Shown here: positions 35,544 to 45,795 of the stretch, piece by piece
Numbering within the stretch: position 1 is the first letter of the stretch
Layout of the letters: each line of letters begins with the position of its first letter
Assembly: GCA_964230805.1 (NCBI GenBank)
Contig: CAXRIA010000009.1
Location: 8,889-72,888, forward strand
Source: Flavicella sp964230805
GTDB lineage: Bacteria > Bacteroidota > Bacteroidia > Flavobacteriales > Flavobacteriaceae
Direction: 5' to 3'
Length of the DNA stretch: 64,000 nt
Translations under genes and position numbers: made by a program
Notes under the pieces: model-generated
Databases searched by the model: none
Told to the model about the DNA's origin: nothing
What the model saw: the letters and a program-made list of their open reading frames with translations, nothing else

Positions 35544-38090
35544 TTACTCAGTTTTCTCTATCTTTTTCTCTATTTTGGTGGTCAACTCTTGTGTTTTTTC
35601 ATTGAGATCCATTTTGATAATGTCTCCCTCTGCAAGTTTGGAGTTTACAATTTCTTCCGCCAATGCATCCTCAATGTATTTTTGAATAGCACGTTTCAAA
35701 GGACGAGCTCCATAACTTTTATCAAAGCCTTTGTCTGCGATAAAGTCTTTTGCTTTTTTGCTCAATTTCAACGTATATCCTAGGTTGTCAATGCGTTTTA
35801 ATAGCTTTTGCAGTTCAATATCAATAATGGCATGAATGTTTTCTCTTTCCAGTGCATTGAATACAATAACATCATCAATTCGGTTGATAAATTCAGGCGC
35901 AAACGATTTTTTCAACGCATTTTCAATAATACTTTTGGCATGTGCATCTGCTTGTGCAGCTTTCGCTGCTGTTCCAAAGCCAACACCTCCACCAAAATCT
36001 TTCAATTGACGAGCACCGATATTAGATGTCATGATAATGACAGTGTTTCTAAAATCTATTTTTCTTCCCAGGCTATCCGTCACAAAACCTTCGTCTAGTA
36101 TTTGTAAAAGCATGTTGAACACTTCGGGATGTGCTTTTTCAATCTCGTCCAAAAGCACAACCGCGTAGGGTTTTCTGCGAACTTTTTCTGTCAACTGTCC
36201 TCCCTCTTCGTATCCGACATAACCCGGAGGCGCACCAATCAATCGAGAGATAGAGAATTTTTCCATGTATTCGCTCATGTCAATTCGAATCAAGGAATCC
36301 GAACTGTCAAAAAGCTCACTCGCTAATATTTTGGCCAATTGTGTTTTCCCAACACCCGTCTGTCCAAGAAAAATAAAAGAACCGATGGGTTTGTTGGGGT
36401 CTTTCAATCCAATTCTATTTCGTTGAATCGCTTTGATCACCTTAGAAACAGCCTTATCTTGTCCGATTACCTTTCCTTTAATTTTATTCGGAAGTTCGCT
36501 CAATCGATTGCTTTCTGCTTCTGCCACACGGTTCACAGGAATTCCTGTCATCATGGAAACCACCTCTGCAACATTGTCTTCTGATACTACTTCCTTGTTT
36601 TCTTTCGAAGCTTCTTCCCATTGGTTTTGGGCTGATTTCAAAGCAGCCTCGATATTTTTTTCATCGTCTCTTAGCTTTGCCGCTTCTTCATATTTTTGAC
36701 GATTTACAGCACTGGTTTTGTCTGCTTTTATTTCCTCTAATTTGTTCTCTAGTTCAACGATTTGCTTGGGAACGACAATATTCGTAATATGAATTCTAGA
36801 CCCAGCCTCGTCCAGCGCATCAATTGCTTTGTCAGGTAAAAAACGATCCGTCATATAGCGGTTGGTCAATTTTACACAAGCTTCAATGGCATCATCTGTA
36901 TAACTTACATTGTGATGATCTTCATATTTTTCTTTCACGTTGTGAAGAATTTGAATCGTCTCTTCGATCGAGGTAGGCTCTACAATAATTTTTTGAAAGC
37001 GTCTTTCCAGGGCGCCGTCTTTTTCAATGTTTTGTCGGTATTCATTCAAAGTAGTAGCACCGATGCATTGGATTTCACCTCTTGCCAAGGCGGGTTTCAA
37101 CATGTTGGATGCGTCCAATGATCCTGTGGCACCACCAGCGCCCACAATGGTATGAATTTCATCAATAAAAAGAATGATGTCCTCGTTCTTTTCCAATTCG
37201 TTCATCAAAGCTTTCATGCGTTCTTCAAATTGGCCTCTGTATTTTGTTCCAGCCACCAAACTGGCAAGATCGAGTGAAACAATACGCTTGTTGAAAAGAA
37301 TACGAGATACTTTTCGTTGGGTAATTCGCAAAGCAAGTCCCTCTGCGATGGCTGATTTTCCAACCCCGGGCTCACCGATAAGCATCGGGTTGTTCTTTTT
37401 TCGTCTGCTAAGTATTTGGGAAACACGCTCTATTTCTTCTTTTCGACCTACCACAGGGTCCAATCTATTGTTTTCGGCTAAATAGGTCAAGTCTCGGCCA
37501 AAGTTGTCTAAAACAGGTGTTTTTGATTTTTGATTTGATTTTCCTTTTCCAGGCTGTGATTCGTAAGGATTTGATTTTTCGGCTCCTCCAAAATCATGAT
37601 CTTGATCACTTTCTGCAGAAGGAAAACCTGCTTCGTGATCTTTTTGATTGTGGTGCAATTCTTCAAATATGGACTTCACATCGTCATAGGAAACCTCAAA
37701 ACCGTTTAAAATTTTGGTTGTCGGATCATTTTCGTTTCGCAAAATACATAAAAGCAAGTGTGCTGTATTTACAGCATCTTCTCTGAAAAGTTTCGCCTCT
37801 AGAAAAGTGGTCTTTAAGGCTTTTTCTGCTTGTCGAGTTAGATGTAATTTCTGTTTGCTGAAATCTTGATCAAAAGAAGGATTGGAAGGATTGAGATCTT
37901 CGATTCTTTTTTTTAAATAATCCAGATTTGTTTCAAGAGAAACAAGTATGTCAATGGCTTTTCCTTCCGCTTTTCTAAGGATGCCAAGTATGAAATGTTC
38001 AGTTCCTATAAAATCATGCCCTAACCTCAGTGCTTCTTCTTTGCTATAACCTATAACGTCTTTTACTTTTTGTGAAAAATTATCGTCCAT
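35544..38090 (-). CDS. clpC: ClpC-type Clp protease ATPase subunit
   Basis: Class I Hsp100 unfoldase (848 aa) that feeds ClpP. Order: two N-terminal Clp_N repeats (YSKEEALRLGHDFIGTEHFI; LTRQAEKALKTTFLEA), a flexible linker (residues 150-195), AAA-1 with GEPGVGKSA and LFIDEIHT, a middle UVR-type coiled segment, AAA-2 with GQTGVGKTQ and LLDEIEKAH, and the C-terminal D2-small domain. It uses a ClpC-like layout rather than ClpB's long M domain. Long 5' region (264 bases to gyrA) is shared divergently. Confidence 0.95.
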   Translation of the reverse strand: MDDNFSQKVKDVIGYSKEEALRLGHDFIGTEHFILGILRKAEGKAIDILVSLETNLDYLKKRIEDLNPSNPSFDQDFSKQKLHLTRQAEKALKTTFLEAKLFREDAVNTAHLLLCILRNENDPTTKILNGFEVSYDDVKSIFEELHHNQKDHEAGFPSAESDQDHDFGGAEKSNPYESQPGKGKSNQKSKTPVLDNFGRDLTYLAENNRLDPVVGRKEEIERVSQILSRRKKNNPMLIGEPGVGKSAIAEGLALRITQRKVSRILFNKRIVSLDLASLVAGTKYRGQFEERMKALMNELEKNEDIILFIDEIHTIVGAGGATGSLDASNMLKPALARGEIQCIGATTLNEYRQNIEKDGALERRFQKIIVEPTSIEETIQILHNVKEKYEDHHNVSYTDDAIEACVKLTNRYMTDRFLPDKAIDALDEAGSRIHITNIVVPKQIVELENKLEEIKADKTSAVNRQKYEEAAKLRDDEKNIEAALKSAQNQWEEASKENKEVVSEDNVAEVVSMMTGIPVNRVAEAESNRLSELPNKIKGKVIGQDKAVSKVIKAIQRNRIGLKDPNKPIGSFIFLGQTGVGKTQLAKILASELFDSSDSLIRIDMSEYMEKFSISRLIGAPPGYVGYEEGGQLTEKVRRKPYAVVLLDEIEKAHPEVFNMLLQILDEGFVTDSLGRKIDFRNTVIIMTSNIGARQLKDFGGGVGFGTAAKAAQADAHAKSIIENALKKSFAPEFINRIDDVIVFNALERENIHAIIDIELQKLLKRIDNLGYTLKLSKKAKDFIADKGFDKSYGARPLKRAIQKYIEDALAEEIVNSKLAEGDIIKMDLNEKTQELTTKIEKKIEKTE

Positions 38091-38354
38091 AGTTATTTGT
38101 TTTGTTTTAGGTAAAATTAGTAGAAATTTTTAGAAATAATTGCAAAAACGGTTGGATTGTTATTAAAAATAAGAAATTTGGGTTTTTTTTAACGGTTAAA
38201 GCGTTGATTGGTAGTGCGGTAATCTGGAAAAAAGCCCCTTTAAAAATGTTAATAACTAAGCGGAAAACTGAGTGTTCTTTGCATGGTTAAAAAAAGGAAA
38301 AGATGTATCTTGCTCTTTGGATAAAAACACAATACAAACATAAAAGATATTTAT

Positions 38355-40877
38355 ATGGCAGACGGAGATAAGTTGATCCCTATCAACATTGAGGAGCAAA
38401 TGAAATCGGCATATATTGATTATTCCATGTCGGTGATTGTTTCAAGGGCGTTACCGGATGTAAGAGATGGTTTAAAACCCGTGCATCGGAGAGTTTTATA
38501 CGGCATGCACGAATTGGGGATCAAAGCCACAGGATCCTACAAAAAGTCAGCGAGAGTGGTTGGAGAAGTTTTAGGAAAATACCATCCGCATGGAGATACT
38601 TCCGTATACGATTCAATGGTGCGTATGGCACAAGACTGGAGTGTGCGTTATATGATGGTTGATGGGCAAGGAAACTTTGGGTCCGTTGATGGAGATAGTC
38701 CTGCAGCGATGCGATACACCGAGGTTCGAATGCAAAAAATATCAGAAGAGATGCTCTCTGATATTGAAAAAGATACCGTAGATCACAAATTAAATTTTGA
38801 CGATACCCTGAAAGAACCCACTGTTTTACCCACAAGAATTCCAAACCTTTTGGTAAACGGAGCCTCAGGGATTGCTGTGGGTATGGCCACGAATATGGCC
38901 CCTCACAATCTTACAGAAGTCATTAACGGAACCGTGGCCTATATCGAAAACAAGGACATCGAGATTGATGAGTTGATGGAACATATCAAAGCACCTGATT
39001 TTCCAACGGGAGGTGTTTTGTACGGCTATGAAGGAGTCAAAGATGCCTTTCATACCGGCCGTGGACGAATTGTGATGCGTGCCAAAGCCAATTTCGAGGA
39101 AGTCAAAGGAAGAGACTGTATTATTGTAACGGAAATTCCATATCAAATCAACAAAGCAGAAATGATTAAGAAAACTGCAGAGTTGGTCAATGATAAAAAA
39201 TTAGATGGAATTGCCAATATCCGCGATGAGTCGGACAGAAATGGAATGCGTATTGTGTACGTCCTGAAAAAAGATGCAATTCCTAATATTGTACTGAACA
39301 AACTTTTCAAATACACCTCGCTACAAACTTCTTTCAGTGTCAATAATATTGCACTGGTAAACGGTCGACCAGAATTGTTGAATTTGAAACAATTGATTCA
39401 TCATTTTGTAGAACATCGTCATGAAATCGTTGTACGAAGAACAGAGTTTGAACTTAAAAAAGCAGAAGCGAGAGCGCACATCTTACAAGGGCTTATTATT
39501 GCATCGGACAATATTGACGAAGTGATCAAAATCATTCGTGGTTCGGAGAATCCAGATGCCGCAAAAGAAAGTTTGATGGCGCGTTTTGAGTTGACAGAAA
39601 TTCAAGCAAAGGCCATTGTGGAAATGCGTCTGCGTCAATTGACAGGGCTGGAGCAAGACAAATTGAGATCTGAGTTTGATGAAATCATGTTGTTTATTGC
39701 TGATATGAAAGATATTTTGGCCAATGAAGCAAGAAGAATGGACATCATCAAAAATGAATTGATTGCTATTCGCGACAAATACGGAGATGAAAGAAGATCT
39801 GAAATTGAATACGGCGGCGCCGATATGAAAATTGAAGACATGATTCCAGACTCTAAAGTGGTAGTGACCATTTCACATGCAGGCTATGTAAAACGAACCT
39901 TGTTGTCTGAATACAAAACTCAGAACCGAGGAGGAAGAGGACAAAAAGGAGTTTCTACCCGAAGCGAGGACTTTTTGGAACATTTATTTGTAGGTACGAA
40001 TCATCAATACATGCTCTTTTTTACACAAAAAGGAAAGGTGTATTGGATGCGAGTATATGAAATACCAGAAGGCGGTAAAGTAGCCAAGGGACGTGCCCTA
40101 CAAAACTTGATCAATATAGAGCCGGACGACAAGGTAAAAGCCTTTTTGGTAACGCAAGATTTGAAAGATCAAGAGTATATCAACAACCATTACATTATTA
40201 TGGCCACCAAAAAGGGGCAGGTAAAAAAAACGTTGTTGGAGCAGTATTCTCGCCCGAGAGCCAATGGAATCAACGCCATTACAATCAAGGAAGGAGACGA
40301 GCTTTTGGAAGCAAAATTAACCACCGGAGACAGTCAAGTGATGTTGGCTTTGAAGTCAGGAAAATCCATTCGTTTTGAAGAAGAAAAAACGAGACCAATG
40401 GGAAGAGGCGCTTCAGGAGTTCGTGGTGTTACTTTAGGACATGAAGAAGACGAAGTTGTCGGTATGGTTGCGGTGAATGACATGGAAAGTAATATTTTGG
40501 TCGTTTCTGAAAAAGGATATGGAAAACGTTCTCAATTGGAAGATTACCGTATTACAAACCGTGGTGGTAAAGGAGTAAAAACCCTAAATATTTCAGAGAA
40601 AACAGGAGACTTAGTCGCCATCAAAAATGTGACAGATGATGACGACTTAATGATCATCAATAAGTCTGGAATTACCATTCGTTTGGCTGTCGGAGATCTC
40701 AGAGTGATGGGAAGAGCCACACAAGGAGTCAAATTGATTAATATCAAAGACAATGATTCCATTGCAGCGGTAGCCAAAGTGATGCACGAAGAAGAAGAGG
40801 TAGAAGACATCGCGGATTTGGAAGGTGCCCAGGAAACGACAGAGAGTAGCGAAGAGAACCACCAAGAAAAAGAATAG
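38355..40877 (+). CDS. gyrA: DNA gyrase subunit A
   Basis: Gyrase A (840 aa). Catalytic Tyr121 lies in AAMRYTEVRM. The quinolone region reads HPHGDTSVYDS: the position equal to E. coli Ser83 is Thr82 (as in P. aeruginosa wild type) and the acidic Asp86 is kept, so no classic resistance change is seen. The C-terminal beta-pinwheel contains the GyrA box QNRGGRGQKG, which marks gyrase rather than topo IV ParC. The end is acidic (EESSEENHQEKE). Followed after 21 bases by a TPR gene; gyrB is elsewhere. Confidence 0.97.
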   Translation: MADGDKLIPINIEEQMKSAYIDYSMSVIVSRALPDVRDGLKPVHRRVLYGMHELGIKATGSYKKSARVVGEVLGKYHPHGDTSVYDSMVRMAQDWSVRYMMVDGQGNFGSVDGDSPAAMRYTEVRMQKISEEMLSDIEKDTVDHKLNFDDTLKEPTVLPTRIPNLLVNGASGIAVGMATNMAPHNLTEVINGTVAYIENKDIEIDELMEHIKAPDFPTGGVLYGYEGVKDAFHTGRGRIVMRAKANFEEVKGRDCIIVTEIPYQINKAEMIKKTAELVNDKKLDGIANIRDESDRNGMRIVYVLKKDAIPNIVLNKLFKYTSLQTSFSVNNIALVNGRPELLNLKQLIHHFVEHRHEIVVRRTEFELKKAEARAHILQGLIIASDNIDEVIKIIRGSENPDAAKESLMARFELTEIQAKAIVEMRLRQLTGLEQDKLRSEFDEIMLFIADMKDILANEARRMDIIKNELIAIRDKYGDERRSEIEYGGADMKIEDMIPDSKVVVTISHAGYVKRTLLSEYKTQNRGGRGQKGVSTRSEDFLEHLFVGTNHQYMLFFTQKGKVYWMRVYEIPEGGKVAKGRALQNLINIEPDDKVKAFLVTQDLKDQEYINNHYIIMATKKGQVKKTLLEQYSRPRANGINAITIKEGDELLEAKLTTGDSQVMLALKSGKSIRFEEEKTRPMGRGASGVRGVTLGHEEDEVVGMVAVNDMESNILVVSEKGYGKRSQLEDYRITNRGGKGVKTLNISEKTGDLVAIKNVTDDDDLMIINKSGITIRLAVGDLRVMGRATQGVKLINIKDNDSIAAVAKVMHEEEEVEDIADLEGAQETTESSEENHQEKE

Positions 40878-40898
40878 AAAACGATAAATAAATAAAAA

Positions 40899-42152
40899 AT
40901 GAAAAATCAATTCTTAATACTGTTTGCATGTTTGTTAAGCATGTCAGTGATAGGACAAAAAAAAGAGTTAAAAGTTGCTGAGAAACTTTTGAAAAAAGGA
41001 CAATTTACAGAAGCATTGACACAGCTTGCAACAGTTGAATCTTTGCTAGAGGCTGCAGATGTTAAAACAAAAGCAAAATACTTTTATGTACGAGTGAAAG
41101 CGTTGCATGCCAACGGAGCAGTTCCTGAAAACGATGAAAAAACAGCGGAAGCGATACAAGACTTATTGGCCTATGAAGTCGAAATAAACAAAGGTAAGTA
41201 TTCCAAAGAAGCCCAAAAGACGGCTGCTGTAATTGTACAGAGATCTGTACAAGAAGGATCGGATTCCTACAATGATAAAAAATTTGCACTCGCGAGTAAG
41301 CGTTTTGAATTGGCGTACAATTTGAGTCAAAGAGATACATCTTTCCTCGAAAATGCTGCCTTATCCTCTTATTTCGCGAAAGAATACGATCGATCTATAA
41401 AATTGTACAAGCAATTATTGGATATGGGATACACTGGAATTACCACACGTTACAAAGCAACGAGTTTGGTGAATGGCGAGGAAGTATACTTTAGTACTAA
41501 AAAGGACATGGATGCGCAAGTAGCTTTTAAAACCGCAGAAAATCCGCAGGTAATTGTGACCGAGTCAAGAACAGGACAATTGGCCAAGAACATCGCACTG
41601 AGCTACATTGCCAAAGGAGATGAAAAAGCGGCCTTAGCAGCCATTGCCGATGCAAAAAAAATCTATCCAAACGATTACACTTTGGTGATTAGTGAGGCCA
41701 ATATTTATTTTGAATTAGGAGACAATGAAAAATTCCTAGAAGGGTTAAAAAAAGCCATAACAATCAAGCCAAACGATCCTTTGTTGCATTACAATGTAGG
41801 TGTGATTACCATGGACCAAGGTTTTGCAAAACAGGCCATTGTTCATTTTGAAAAGGCCATTGAATTAAAACCAGATTATTCAGATGCTTACAACAATATC
41901 GGGGCTGCGATTATAGAAAAAACAAAACCAATTGTAGAAGAGATGAATAAAAATTTGTCAAATTTTGACAAATACGACGCTTTGCTTTTGAAGCAAAAAG
42001 CAGTGTACAAAGAGGCGTTGCCCTATTATGAAAAGGCACACCAATACAAACCGAAGAGTGAGGATATTGTGAAAACATTAGCAAGTCTGTATGAAATTCT
42101 TGAGATGTATGACAAGCAAAAAGAAATGCGAACACTTTTAGAAAGTATGTAA
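40899..42152 (+). CDS. Periplasmic TPR-repeat protein
   Basis: 417 aa with a signal peptide (MKNQFLILFACLLSMSVIGQ, cut before KKELK). Tetratricopeptide repeats are clear at residues about 285-345 (PNDPLLHYNVGVITMDQGFA, FEKAIELKPDYSDAYNNIGA) and more diverged towards the N-terminus. TPRs scaffold protein contacts; partner unknown. The pairing with gyrA (21-base gap) is common in Flavobacteriaceae and suggests co-transcription. Ends at a bidirectional terminator shared with the NlpC/P60 gene. Confidence 0.85.
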   Translation: MKNQFLILFACLLSMSVIGQKKELKVAEKLLKKGQFTEALTQLATVESLLEAADVKTKAKYFYVRVKALHANGAVPENDEKTAEAIQDLLAYEVEINKGKYSKEAQKTAAVIVQRSVQEGSDSYNDKKFALASKRFELAYNLSQRDTSFLENAALSSYFAKEYDRSIKLYKQLLDMGYTGITTRYKATSLVNGEEVYFSTKKDMDAQVAFKTAENPQVIVTESRTGQLAKNIALSYIAKGDEKAALAAIADAKKIYPNDYTLVISEANIYFELGDNEKFLEGLKKAITIKPNDPLLHYNVGVITMDQGFAKQAIVHFEKAIELKPDYSDAYNNIGAAIIEKTKPIVEEMNKNLSNFDKYDALLLKQKAVYKEALPYYEKAHQYKPKSEDIVKTLASLYEILEMYDKQKEMRTLLESM

Positions 42153-42163
42153 AAAGAATCGCA

Positions 42164-42197
42164 AAAAAAGCCCCCTACGAAAGTAGGGGGCTTTTTT
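42164..42197. terminator. Bidirectional terminator between the TPR and NlpC/P60 genes
   Basis: AAAAAAAGCCCCCTAC and GTAGGGGGCTTTTTT form a GC-rich stem flanked by A and T runs, working for both convergent genes. Confidence 0.9.
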
Positions 42198-42200
42198 ATA

Positions 42201-42971
42201 TCAAATAATTTTCTTGATCACTCTTAATTTATGTGTGTGTCTTTTGGTGTCCGTATTGTAAATGCCTGAATGGTCCAAGCGGTCAATGCGCACCTTGCCA
42301 TGTGCATGGATGATATAATTGTCTTTCATAATGATACCCACATGTGTAATGATCCCCTCGTTGTTGTCAAAAAAAGCGAGGTCTCCGGGTTCGCTCTCTT
42401 CAATAAAGCTCAAAACTTCCCCCTGAGTAGCCTGTTGTGAGGCATCTCGAAGCAACTTGTAGCCGTTTAATTTGTACACCATTTGAGAAAAGCCAGAACA
42501 ATCGATTCCAAAAGGGGTTTTTCCTCCCCACAAATAAGGCGTGTTTAAAAATAAAAAAGCGGTTTTAATGAGATGGCTCTTTTCTTTTTTACCAGATACA
42601 AAATCACCATCGTATTCAAAATCGGTATTTCCAACACGGAATTTATTTTTTGAAAAATAAGGAAGATGTGCTCCGATTGTGAGTGTCGACAAAGCTTGTC
42701 GGTTGTTGGCTATGAAATCGACGATATTACTTACCAAAAAAACAGGTTTGTTTTGCAGATCATCATACACTTCTTTCGAAATCAGTTCGAATTGTTTGTT
42801 GTCTATCCAACCCTCATAGGTGTCAAAAGCCAACCGAATTTTACTCCAGTCTTTTCTCTTTTCTAAAACTTTGAAATGTTCCCCAAAGAGCACTTGAGAA
42901 ATCAATTCTACTTGATTCGAGGGGGCGCTTCTCAAAGGAACGATGCTCAAATTACAAATTCCGTACTCCAT
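42201..42971 (-). CDS. NlpC/P60 (C40) cell-wall hydrolase with SH3-like domain
   Basis: 256 aa. N-terminal bacterial SH3-like domain (residues about 1-65) followed by an NlpC/P60 papain-like domain: Cys158 in GIDCSGF, His210 in ITHVGII and the third polar residue His222 in IIHAHG. Such enzymes cut D-Glu/meso-DAP bonds in peptidoglycan. I see no signal peptide at the N-terminus (MEYGICNLSIVPL), so it may recycle muropeptides in the cytosol rather than act outside. Start ATG 42971. Convergent with the TPR gene. Confidence 0.9.
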   Translation of the reverse strand: MEYGICNLSIVPLRSAPSNQVELISQVLFGEHFKVLEKRKDWSKIRLAFDTYEGWIDNKQFELISKEVYDDLQNKPVFLVSNIVDFIANNRQALSTLTIGAHLPYFSKNKFRVGNTDFEYDGDFVSGKKEKSHLIKTAFLFLNTPYLWGGKTPFGIDCSGFSQMVYKLNGYKLLRDASQQATQGEVLSFIEESEPGDLAFFDNNEGIITHVGIIMKDNYIIHAHGKVRIDRLDHSGIYNTDTKRHTHKLRVIKKII

Positions 42972-43394
42972 TATTGAGGTTGATGTTTTCCTGGCAGAGT
43001 TCGTAGTGTGTTGCCTACCGCTCTAATATTCCGCCTAATTCTCTTGCAGAATGTTGTTGTTTATCGCGCAGCAAAGTAACAATAATTCTTGTTCTAAGCA
43101 ACCCATAACACGATCTGACAGATCTTTCATTCTATTGGATTCAAAGCCCTACTTTGTATGTCCTATTGGGTATGGGTAGGATTCTTTACTTTGATCGAGT
43201 GAAAGTCTATCAATAAAGCGAAAATACTCATTTTTTTTCAGATAATGAGTATAGCATGAGAATGTTCATTGGTGCAAAAAAATAGCCAAAAACAAGAACG
43301 CTTTGCTAAAAAAGTTCCTTAAAAAAAACGAATTGAAGAAGATTCAATACGTTTTTAATTAATTGCTTATTTTTGAGACACAATAGCATTTTAC
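42972..43394. other. 423-base intergenic region with three hairpins
   Basis: No ORF above noise on either strand. It contains a 9-bp perfect hairpin (ATACTCATT/AATGAGTAT near 43227-43254), a terminator-like hairpin AACGAATTGAA/TTCAATACGTT followed by T5 near 43328-43356, and a promoter box for the HD gene. The left part is comparatively GC-richer and may be a decayed gene or untranslated RNA; not identified. Confidence 0.4.
43368..43375 (+). promoter_or_regulatory. -7 promoter box of the 7TM-HD gene
   Basis: TATTTTTG followed by AGAC, 19 bases before the ATG at 43395. No clear -33 box. Confidence 0.5.
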
Positions 43395-45443
43395 ATGAAG
43401 CACTTCATCAACAAAATATACCAAAACAATTCTTTGGTCTATAAAATTTTTCTGTTCGTTACGACTACTTTTTTCATCGTGTATCTTTTTCCAGAAGGAG
43501 GGAAGTTTAAATTTGAATTTCAAAAAGGGAAGCCATGGCAGTATGAGAATTTATATGCTCCTTTTGATTTTGCCATTCAAAAAAGTCCAGAAGTAATAGA
43601 ACAAGAAAAAGAAGCAATACGAAGTAAGTCGAAATTGTTTTTTGCTTACAAAATGGAAACACCATTGGCCGTTGAAAAATTGATGGAGTTTCGTTTTCAA
43701 GAATTGGCTTCTGATTCATTGTACTACCGCAAATTGCGGGAGCAAGGAAAGCAAATACTTTCCAAGATTTACGAGATAGGTTTTTTAGAAGTTGGAAGTG
43801 AAGCAAGGGTGGCCGATTCGGACACCTATGTTATACTGAGAAAAGGAAATGAAATAAAAGAAATGCAATTTCGAGATTTTTTGTTGTCAAAAGATCTGTT
43901 TCAGGTCATTGAAGACGAATTGGAACAAGGTACAAGCTCGCTTTACAGAGACATTGTGCTCAATGTTTTGACAGAGGTGGTCAGACCCAATGTAACCTTT
44001 GATGAAAAATTTTCTGAAAAAGCACTAAAAGAAGCTGTGAACGAGATTTCCTATACTACAGGAATGATTTCGAAAGACCAACTCATTATTTTTAGAGGTG
44101 ACATTGTAGAAGGAAAAAAGTATGCAATTTTAAGCTCTTTGGAAGAAGAGTACAAATCTCAAATTTGGAGTAAAAACAATTACAATTGGATCATATCGGG
44201 CTATACAATTTTAGTAGCCTTGGCCTTGTTGATGTTGTTTTTGTTCCTGAGAAAAAACAGTCCAGCCATCTTTGATGACAACACCAAGGTGACGTTTATT
44301 TTTCTAAACATTATTTTGATGATTTTTTTGGTCAATTTGATGGTGAGGTATCAAGTAGCCTATCTGTATGTGGTACCCTTGAGTTTGTTGCCGATTGTAT
44401 TGAAAGCTTTTTTTGACGCTCGATTGGCTTTGTTTACACATGTGCTCACTGTGTTGCTTTTGGGGTTTGTCGTGCCGAATAGTTTTGAGTTTATTTATCT
44501 TCAAATGATCGCAGGGATTGTGACTATTCTCACGGTCTCTGAGTTGTACAAAAGAGCGAATTTATTTATTTCTGTCGGGCAAATTACGTTGATTTATATG
44601 CTGACCTATTTTGCCTTTTCAATCATTCATGAGGGGAATATTTCACAGATGAATTGGAATTATTTTGTTCTTTTTGCTTTGAATGGTGTCCTGTCTTTCT
44701 TGTCTTTATTCTTGATATGGATGTATGAAAAATTGTTCGGATTGGTTTCAGATATAACGCTGTTGGAATTGTCGAACACAAATTCAAAGTTGTTGCGAGA
44801 ATTGAATGAAAAAGCACCTGGAACGTTTCAACACTCCATGCAAGTAGCCAATTTGGCGGAAGCAGCGGCCAATGAAATAGGGGCCAATTCGATGCTCGTG
44901 CGAACAGGCGCACTTTACCATGACATCGGAAAAATAATCAGTCCTATGTACTTTACAGAAAATCAATCGACCTCTGTCAATCCACACGATGAATTACCGC
45001 CGAAAGACAGTGCAAAAATTATTATTGATCATGTGGCACAAGGAATACTATTAGCGAAAAGAAACGGGCTCCCAGACCGTATCATCGACTTTATTCGAAC
45101 CCACCATGGGACGAGTACGGTCTATTATTTCTACAAGAAAGCCGCCGAAGGAAATTTGGAAGGTGTGGATACGGAAGATTTTCAATACCCTGGGCCCATA
45201 CCTTTCTCCAAAGAAACCGCGATATTGATGATGAGTGATGCCGCAGAAGCAGCCTCCAAAAGTTTGAAAGATCCCTCGGCACAAGCCATTGATGAATTGA
45301 TTGATAAAATTACGGATCGACAAATGGCAGACGGGCAATTTCGAAATGCCTCCATTACGTTTAGAGAAATAGAAACCATCAAAAAAGTTTTGAAGAAGAA
45401 ATTAAAAAACATATACCATGTGCGAATAGAATATCCTGCGTAA
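43395..45443 (+). CDS. 7TM-HD membrane phosphohydrolase (PgpH-like)
   Basis: 682 aa. Layout: one N-terminal membrane helix (residues 17-33), an extracytoplasmic 7TMR-HDED-like domain to about 275, seven membrane spans (about 275-470), and a cytosolic HD domain with LYHDIGKI plus further metal residues in NPHDELPPKDSAKIIIDH and RTHHGTS. This is the architecture of PgpH-type c-di-AMP phosphodiesterases; substrate here is inferred from that homology only. It is followed by the tRNA cluster. Confidence 0.88.
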   Translation: MKHFINKIYQNNSLVYKIFLFVTTTFFIVYLFPEGGKFKFEFQKGKPWQYENLYAPFDFAIQKSPEVIEQEKEAIRSKSKLFFAYKMETPLAVEKLMEFRFQELASDSLYYRKLREQGKQILSKIYEIGFLEVGSEARVADSDTYVILRKGNEIKEMQFRDFLLSKDLFQVIEDELEQGTSSLYRDIVLNVLTEVVRPNVTFDEKFSEKALKEAVNEISYTTGMISKDQLIIFRGDIVEGKKYAILSSLEEEYKSQIWSKNNYNWIISGYTILVALALLMLFLFLRKNSPAIFDDNTKVTFIFLNIILMIFLVNLMVRYQVAYLYVVPLSLLPIVLKAFFDARLALFTHVLTVLLLGFVVPNSFEFIYLQMIAGIVTILTVSELYKRANLFISVGQITLIYMLTYFAFSIIHEGNISQMNWNYFVLFALNGVLSFLSLFLIWMYEKLFGLVSDITLLELSNTNSKLLRELNEKAPGTFQHSMQVANLAEAAANEIGANSMLVRTGALYHDIGKIISPMYFTENQSTSVNPHDELPPKDSAKIIIDHVAQGILLAKRNGLPDRIIDFIRTHHGTSTVYYFYKKAAEGNLEGVDTEDFQYPGPIPFSKETAILMMSDAAEAASKSLKDPSAQAIDELIDKITDRQMADGQFRNASITFREIETIKKVLKKKLKNIYHVRIEYPA

Positions 45444-45448
45444 TAGAC

Positions 45449-45469
45449 AGTCCTCCGAGGAGGCTGTGC
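45449..45469. repeat. Short hairpin after the HD gene
   Basis: ACAGTCCTCC and GGAGGCTGT form a GC-rich stem with one bulge. Without a T run it is at best a weak terminator. Confidence 0.35.
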
Positions 45470-45560
45470 AATGGAATAAATACATGTTATTTCTAATGCA
45501 CACGGAGAGAGCAGGTTCTTTTTCTTTTTCATTGTTTCGAGAAAAAAAGTAGGAAAAATG

Positions 45561-45591
45561 TTGTGAAATACTAAATGGTAACTTACATTTG
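45561..45591 (+). promoter_or_regulatory. Promoter of the tRNA-Ser/Pro/Arg operon
   Basis: TTGTG at 45561 and TACATTTG at 45584-45591, 18 bases apart, followed by CACTCGC. The tRNA-Asp promoter at 62705-62735 has the same elements and spacing. Confidence 0.75.
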
Positions 45592-45639
45592 CACTCGCAA
45601 AAATACGTTCTTTTACAGCAAATATAGATTGCAAATCTA

Positions 45640-45726
45640 GGAGAGGTGCCGGAGTGGCCGAACGGGGCTCCCTGCTAAGGAGTTGTACCTTTACGGGTAC
45701 CGGGGGTTCGAATCCCTTCCTCTCCG
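45640..45726 (+). tRNA. tRNA-Ser (anticodon GCT)
   Basis: 87-nt class II tRNA. Acceptor GGAGAGG pairs with CCTCTCC, discriminator G, anticodon loop CTGCTAA, long variable arm (TTGTACCTTTACGGGTACC), T loop GGTTCGAATCC. CCA is not encoded. Confidence 0.95.
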
Positions 45727-45795
45727 CAAATTTCAATCAAATACAAGTACTTTCTTAAATTCTTGAGAATTTAAAGTGAGAGATTATAGAGACTT

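Noticed and set aside
38590..38620. Quinolone-resistance change in GyrA (Thr82 at the Ser83 position)
   Set aside because: Thr is the wild-type residue in several species and the acidic residue is kept, so no resistance claim is made.
45182..45736. 184-codon minus-strand frame over the end of the HD gene and tRNA-Ser
   Set aside because: It runs antisense through a tRNA and a conserved CDS and has no recognisable domain.
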